NCBI GenBank assembly: GCA_037039925.1
Contig: JAXRKP010000109.1
Span: 155,001 to 219,000 of the forward strand
Length of the DNA stretch: 64,000 bases
Reading direction: 5' to 3'
Origin: Doris montereyensis
Taxonomy: Eukaryota; Mollusca; Gastropoda; Nudibranchia; Dorididae
Below the pieces are notes generated by a model, which was not told where the DNA came from, did no database searches, and worked only from the letters and a program-made list of their open reading frames with translations. The position numbers and the translations under genes were made by a program. How positions within the stretch are numbered: the stretch's first letter is position 1; every line of letters starts with the position of its first letter. Shown here piece by piece: positions 12,641 through 64,000 of the stretch.

Positions 12641-12950
12641 ACTCCACTAATAAAGACAGAACAAACACGTGACGTTTCGGGTATAACCCTTCGTCAGACA
12701 ACAAACGAGAAATATTTAGAATCTAGATCTAAGTAATACCTCTGGCATCACACAATGTGATGTCAGAAGAAAAACATAAAGGAGAAAGAAAGAAAGAAAA
12801 AGACAGTGATGTTAAGAAACGTAGCAGACGGGGGTGTGAAGAAAGAGCGAGAGTGGAAGGTTCAGATCTAGAATGAAATAAAAATATGAAAATAAGTATG
12901 TAATAAAAGGTGAGAAGGAGATAGAGAGAATGAGAGAAATATAGAGAGAT
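12640..12950 (+). repeat. Third copy of the inverted-repeat arm
   Basis: Starts CAACTCCACTAATAAAGACA and continues through ACGTGACGTTTCGGGTATAA to GGTTCAGATCTAGAATGAAA, in the same orientation as the 11327-11600 arm. It likewise leads into a GA tract. The 3-copy family is probably a dispersed mobile element whose class I cannot establish. Confidence 0.85.
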
Positions 12951-14309
<1,359 letters not shown>

Positions 14310-14310
<1 letters not shown>

Positions 14311-16000
14311 TATTTCAAACCATTTTTGAATTTAAATATCATAACTTGAATCACATTTCCATCAAAATCATACCTTTTTTAGAAGCCCAGATCTAGTAAG
14401 AGGGTATTGACTAAATACCAGAATCACACGGAATCACAGGACATTAGTTTCTCTCTGAATTGTTAATTAATTACGATGTATTTTTCTTTTCCTCATTTTG
14501 TGTACACGGAGACTGTTTTATTGAGAATAGCAGCCCTTTGATTATTTCCAGTCGATGCGTTGTCACTTAGGGTTACAGCCCTTTCATATTATTCGGCGCG
14601 TTCTTTGGCTTAATCAGAGAACTCATGCCTGATTATGAGGAACCCCTGCACAGCCTGCCGGATCTCTTGCACCAATAGCAATAAAAAATCTCACAGAATC
14701 ACACAGAATCGGTGTGATTCCGGCAATTAGCACTACCGATAGAGAGAGAGACAGAGAGAGAGAACACAAAGTAATACATGCAAAAACATAAAGACATACA
14801 CACATATACAGTCAGACAGACAAACACAGAGAGAGAGAGAGAACGCAACGTAATACACGCAGAAACTTAAAGACACAGAGAGAGGGAGAGAGAGAGACTG
14901 ACACAGATAACACACAGAAACAGAGAAATGCAGGCATCTGTATTGTAAAAGTAAAGGGCAGTTACTCTCGTCGGCTAGACCTCAAACGTGATTATAAAAC
15001 CACTCACATTCACGTAAAAATGATGTATTGACACTATTAATAGCGACTTGTTTTATTCTCGAGGGGAGATTCCTTGTGATTCTGTGTGATTTCGGAAATT
15101 AGCACTACCGTAGTGAGATGAGGCTAAAAACTCAAGAGTGCGGCTTTTGTGTTCTTTGTGTCTGTATTGTCAGATGCAGAAGGCTAAGAAATGAATAATT
15201 ATATGGATCTTTGACAAGCACTGTCAAGCATGACAGCTGTTGAAACGAGATGCTGGAGAGACCAAACCTTGGGGGGGGGGGTGTCAGCCTTCAGGGATTG
15301 TGATAGATTTTATGAAAGGTAAATCTGTTATTTTACAGTATCAATGTAGGATTGTGCAAATTAGATACTTCTAAGATACTAATTTTCACGATTAGAAATA
15401 TGATCATATGATAAGCAAACTTTTTCGATCTCTATCAGTGGGGCAGATCAGAATGCAGGTTGTCTCCATGAAGTGCATAGTCTTTTTTAGACTTCATAGG
15501 CGGTAGAGCTTTCTTCCAAAGGTGTATTGTCCGGCCATATCACTGTTCTCTCTGAGCTCTCTGAGGGAGGAGTACCATACTGGGGTATCCCGTTTATTTT
15601 TCGCTAGTGAGTAAAGTTCAATGAGAATTAAATACAACACATACATCAAACCATTCTTAGATATCATAAATTCACATTTCCATAAAAAGATAAGACTTTT
15701 TTGGACACAGCAATGCCTCTAGAAATAGTGAGTTGAGCGTATGAATTCCAAACAGCGGCCATCTTCTTTCTTTGTCACTGTTTTCAGTTTCGGTAAGATA
15801 AAATTAAGGATTCTTGCACTGCTCGATTTACTACGGTACTCTCTCTAGCAACACAGCTGTTGGGATGCGATGCCCGAGGGACTTACGCTTGCTGGGAGGG
15901 GGGGGGGATTTCAGGGTAAGGGATGGTGATAGATTAGTTGGGTTTTTTTGTAGTTAACCTGCGATTTAGAGAACCTAAAATTATGGGGGTCAAATTCGTA
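14310..16000 (+). repeat. Diverged duplicated intergenic blocks
   Basis: Several segments occur twice. TTAGCACTACCG with GTGTGATT(C/T)CGG is at 14710-14740 and 15085-15112. ATCATAA.TT.ACATTTCCAT is at about 14337 and 15663. A GATGC..G(A)GAG block followed by a poly-G run and GTGATAGATT is at about 15249-15310 and 15867-15935. Short AGAGAG runs lie at 14740-14890. No coding sequence is supported. Confidence 0.6.
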
Positions 16001-16940
16001 TTTGTAGGATCTAGTCAGCTGAAAGAAAGAGATCTGTCAAAATCATATCATGTCTTTGAGTCCACTTACGATTTCAAAAGTAGACTTTTCATGATTTTAC
16101 AAACATTATTTCTTGCACAAGGGAGCCATGCACGGAAATTGATATACGAACTGAAATTGCCAACAAAATGTAACTTTTCTGTAAACCGTACCTTATTTTT
16201 TTTCCTTTCAAATAAAAAGCCATCATGAGTCACGTTACTTCTTATCGATTCAATTCAAGTACTTCATTTCATCCCAGAGGGAAATTTGATTTTCAGACGT
16301 GTAAATATGAATAGAAGTATTAGTTAATAAATCGTGTAAATGGACATAAGAATTCACTTTTTCATGCACACAACCATGTATAAACTATAATATATACATA
16401 TTATTTATCAAAAAAGAAAGCAAAGATAAATATTGCATTTAACATTCATGATTTTTAGAGCACGCTACTGGGTAAGGCCAAGCTGTACTTGAGAAAGGGA
16501 AGGCGTCCCCTAGGTTACCATAAGTTTGTTGACAGTAGTCTATTTCTTCTCTCCCACAAAAAATATTGGTTTTATAGCCCTTAATTATAAAACTTACACT
16601 TTAATTTGGTCGTCAAAGGAAGCAATTCCAGAGCACACAAGTAACATAACCCCATGAACTCATGGCAACGATGTAGGCAGCAGGTGTGTGATCTTAACCT
16701 TGATTAAAGAAAACCAGTGCGGATTGAAAAAATAGGTCATTTATCTGTTTTATTAAGAACTGAGCAGAAGCAGCGCAACACATCTTAATAATTCATATAA
16801 TTTGAGAAAATGATTAGTCATTGTGATGGGTATTGTATCAAATTCTGTCTTCGGAAATAACTGCTGTTACTGCAACATGATACGACAGTAAATTGAACTT
16901 GATTTGATTGACAAATAACTTTATATTTTATTAACAAATC
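16000..16940. other. Region upstream of DCAF1 exon 1; no promoter identified
   Basis: AT-rich sequence without a convincing TATA box, initiator or GC-rich island. The acceptor at 16942-16943 implies that transcription starts further upstream, with at least one non-coding first exon that I could not locate. Confidence 0.4.
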
Positions 16941-16943
16941 CAG

Positions 16944-16976
16944 AGTGTGAGTGTGCACAGATCAGGAAGTGTTGCC
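16944..16976 (+). other. DCAF1: Probable 5' UTR part of the DCAF1 start exon
   Basis: The sequence AACAAATCCAG at 16933-16943 looks like a splice acceptor. The 33 bases after it lead to GTTGCCATGG, a good Kozak context (G at -3, G at +4). This implies an upstream non-coding exon. Confidence 0.45.
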
Positions 16977-63581
<46,605 letters not shown>

Positions 63582-64000
63582 GTGAGTGTTGAATGGAACT
63601 AGTGTTTGAGCCTAGTGTTGAATGGATTACTAGTGTTGAATATTGGCTAGTGTTGAATGGATTACTAGTGTTGTATGGATTAGTCTAGTGTTGAACATGG
63701 TGGCAACTGATTGGACTAGTGTTGAATGGATTGGACTAGTTCTAGTGTTGAATGGATTGGTCTAGTGTTGAATGGATTGGTCTGTATTGAATGGATTGGT
63801 CTAGTGTTGAATGTTTTGGTCTAGTGTTGGAATGGATTGGTCTAGTGTTGAATGGATTGGTCTAGTGTTGAATGTTTTGGTCTAGTGTTGAATGGATTGG
63901 TCTAGTGTTGTATGGATTGGTCTAGTGTTGAATGGATTGGTCTAGTGTTGAATGGATTGGTCTAGTGTTGAATGGATTGGTCTAGTGTTGTATGTTGAAT
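63582..64000 (+). repeat. 20-bp minisatellite starting at a splice donor, runs off the window
   Basis: The unit is TCTAGTGTTGAATGGATTGG. The first copy is the intron start itself, GTGAGTGTTGAATGGAACTA. Early units are irregular and become regular after about 63760. Confidence 0.93.

Noticed and set aside
15938..16228. 96-codon plus-strand frame just upstream of DCAF1
   Set aside because: Starts in a poly-G/poly-T region, shows no family similarity, and part of it overlaps a duplicated intergenic block.

Overview
This is a eukaryotic, repeat-dense, AT-rich window, most likely from a mollusc and probably a gastropod. The basis is a large intron-rich animal gene, several tRNA-derived short interspersed repeats, LINE and PIF/Harbinger remnants, very many minisatellites and microsatellites, and frequent CTAGATCTAGA-type words. 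The species cannot be named from the sequence alone.

The only host gene I can recognise is DCAF1 (VPRBP), the DDB1- and CUL4-associated factor 1. It runs on the + strand from an ATG at 16977 to beyond the right edge. I traced 31 exons, plus one weak candidate, by matching translations to the DCAF1 family and requiring splice sites. They cover the N-terminal helical-repeat region, the charged linker, the LisH motif, the Ser/Pro-rich linker and the start of the WD40 propeller. The remaining propeller, with the DDB1-contacting WDxR motifs, and the acidic tail lie beyond 64000. Introns are almost all GT-AG; one looks GC-AG. About half of the exons carry a one-base frame slip, usually in a homopolymer. 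This looks like an under-polished long-read assembly rather than a dead gene, but a pseudogene is not formally excluded.

Region 1-16900 holds no host gene I can support. It contains an AT-rich duplicated tract and long TC tracts (1-2640), a nested 75/27-bp array bracketed by a 108-bp direct repeat (2800-4410), a 55-bp array (4740-5690), a LINE endonuclease fragment that runs into a 3.3-kb 45-bp satellite (5700-9670), a decayed PIF/Harbinger element with MADF and transposase pieces (about 10300-10720), a large inverted repeat with a GA-repeat loop (11320-12110) with a further copy (12640-12950), and duplicated intergenic blocks (14200-16000).

Region 16900-64000 is DCAF1. Its introns carry about 18 copies of a roughly 140-bp repeat (family C), nine copies each of two tRNA-like SINEs (families A and B), antisense and sense LINE fragments, and about ten minisatellites. 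Several minisatellites appear to have started inside recognisable sequence: one at the 5' splice site of exon 4, one just after the last exon in the window, and two inside the same segment of SINE B. At several array edges the sequence is a hybrid of the array unit and neighbouring unique sequence, including a ghost copy of exon 5. That is best explained by consensus errors during assembly, or by complex gene conversion.

I found no convincing new gene system. The notable material is the origin of the minisatellites, the hybrid tracts, the orientation bias of the intronic repeats and the frame-slip pattern.
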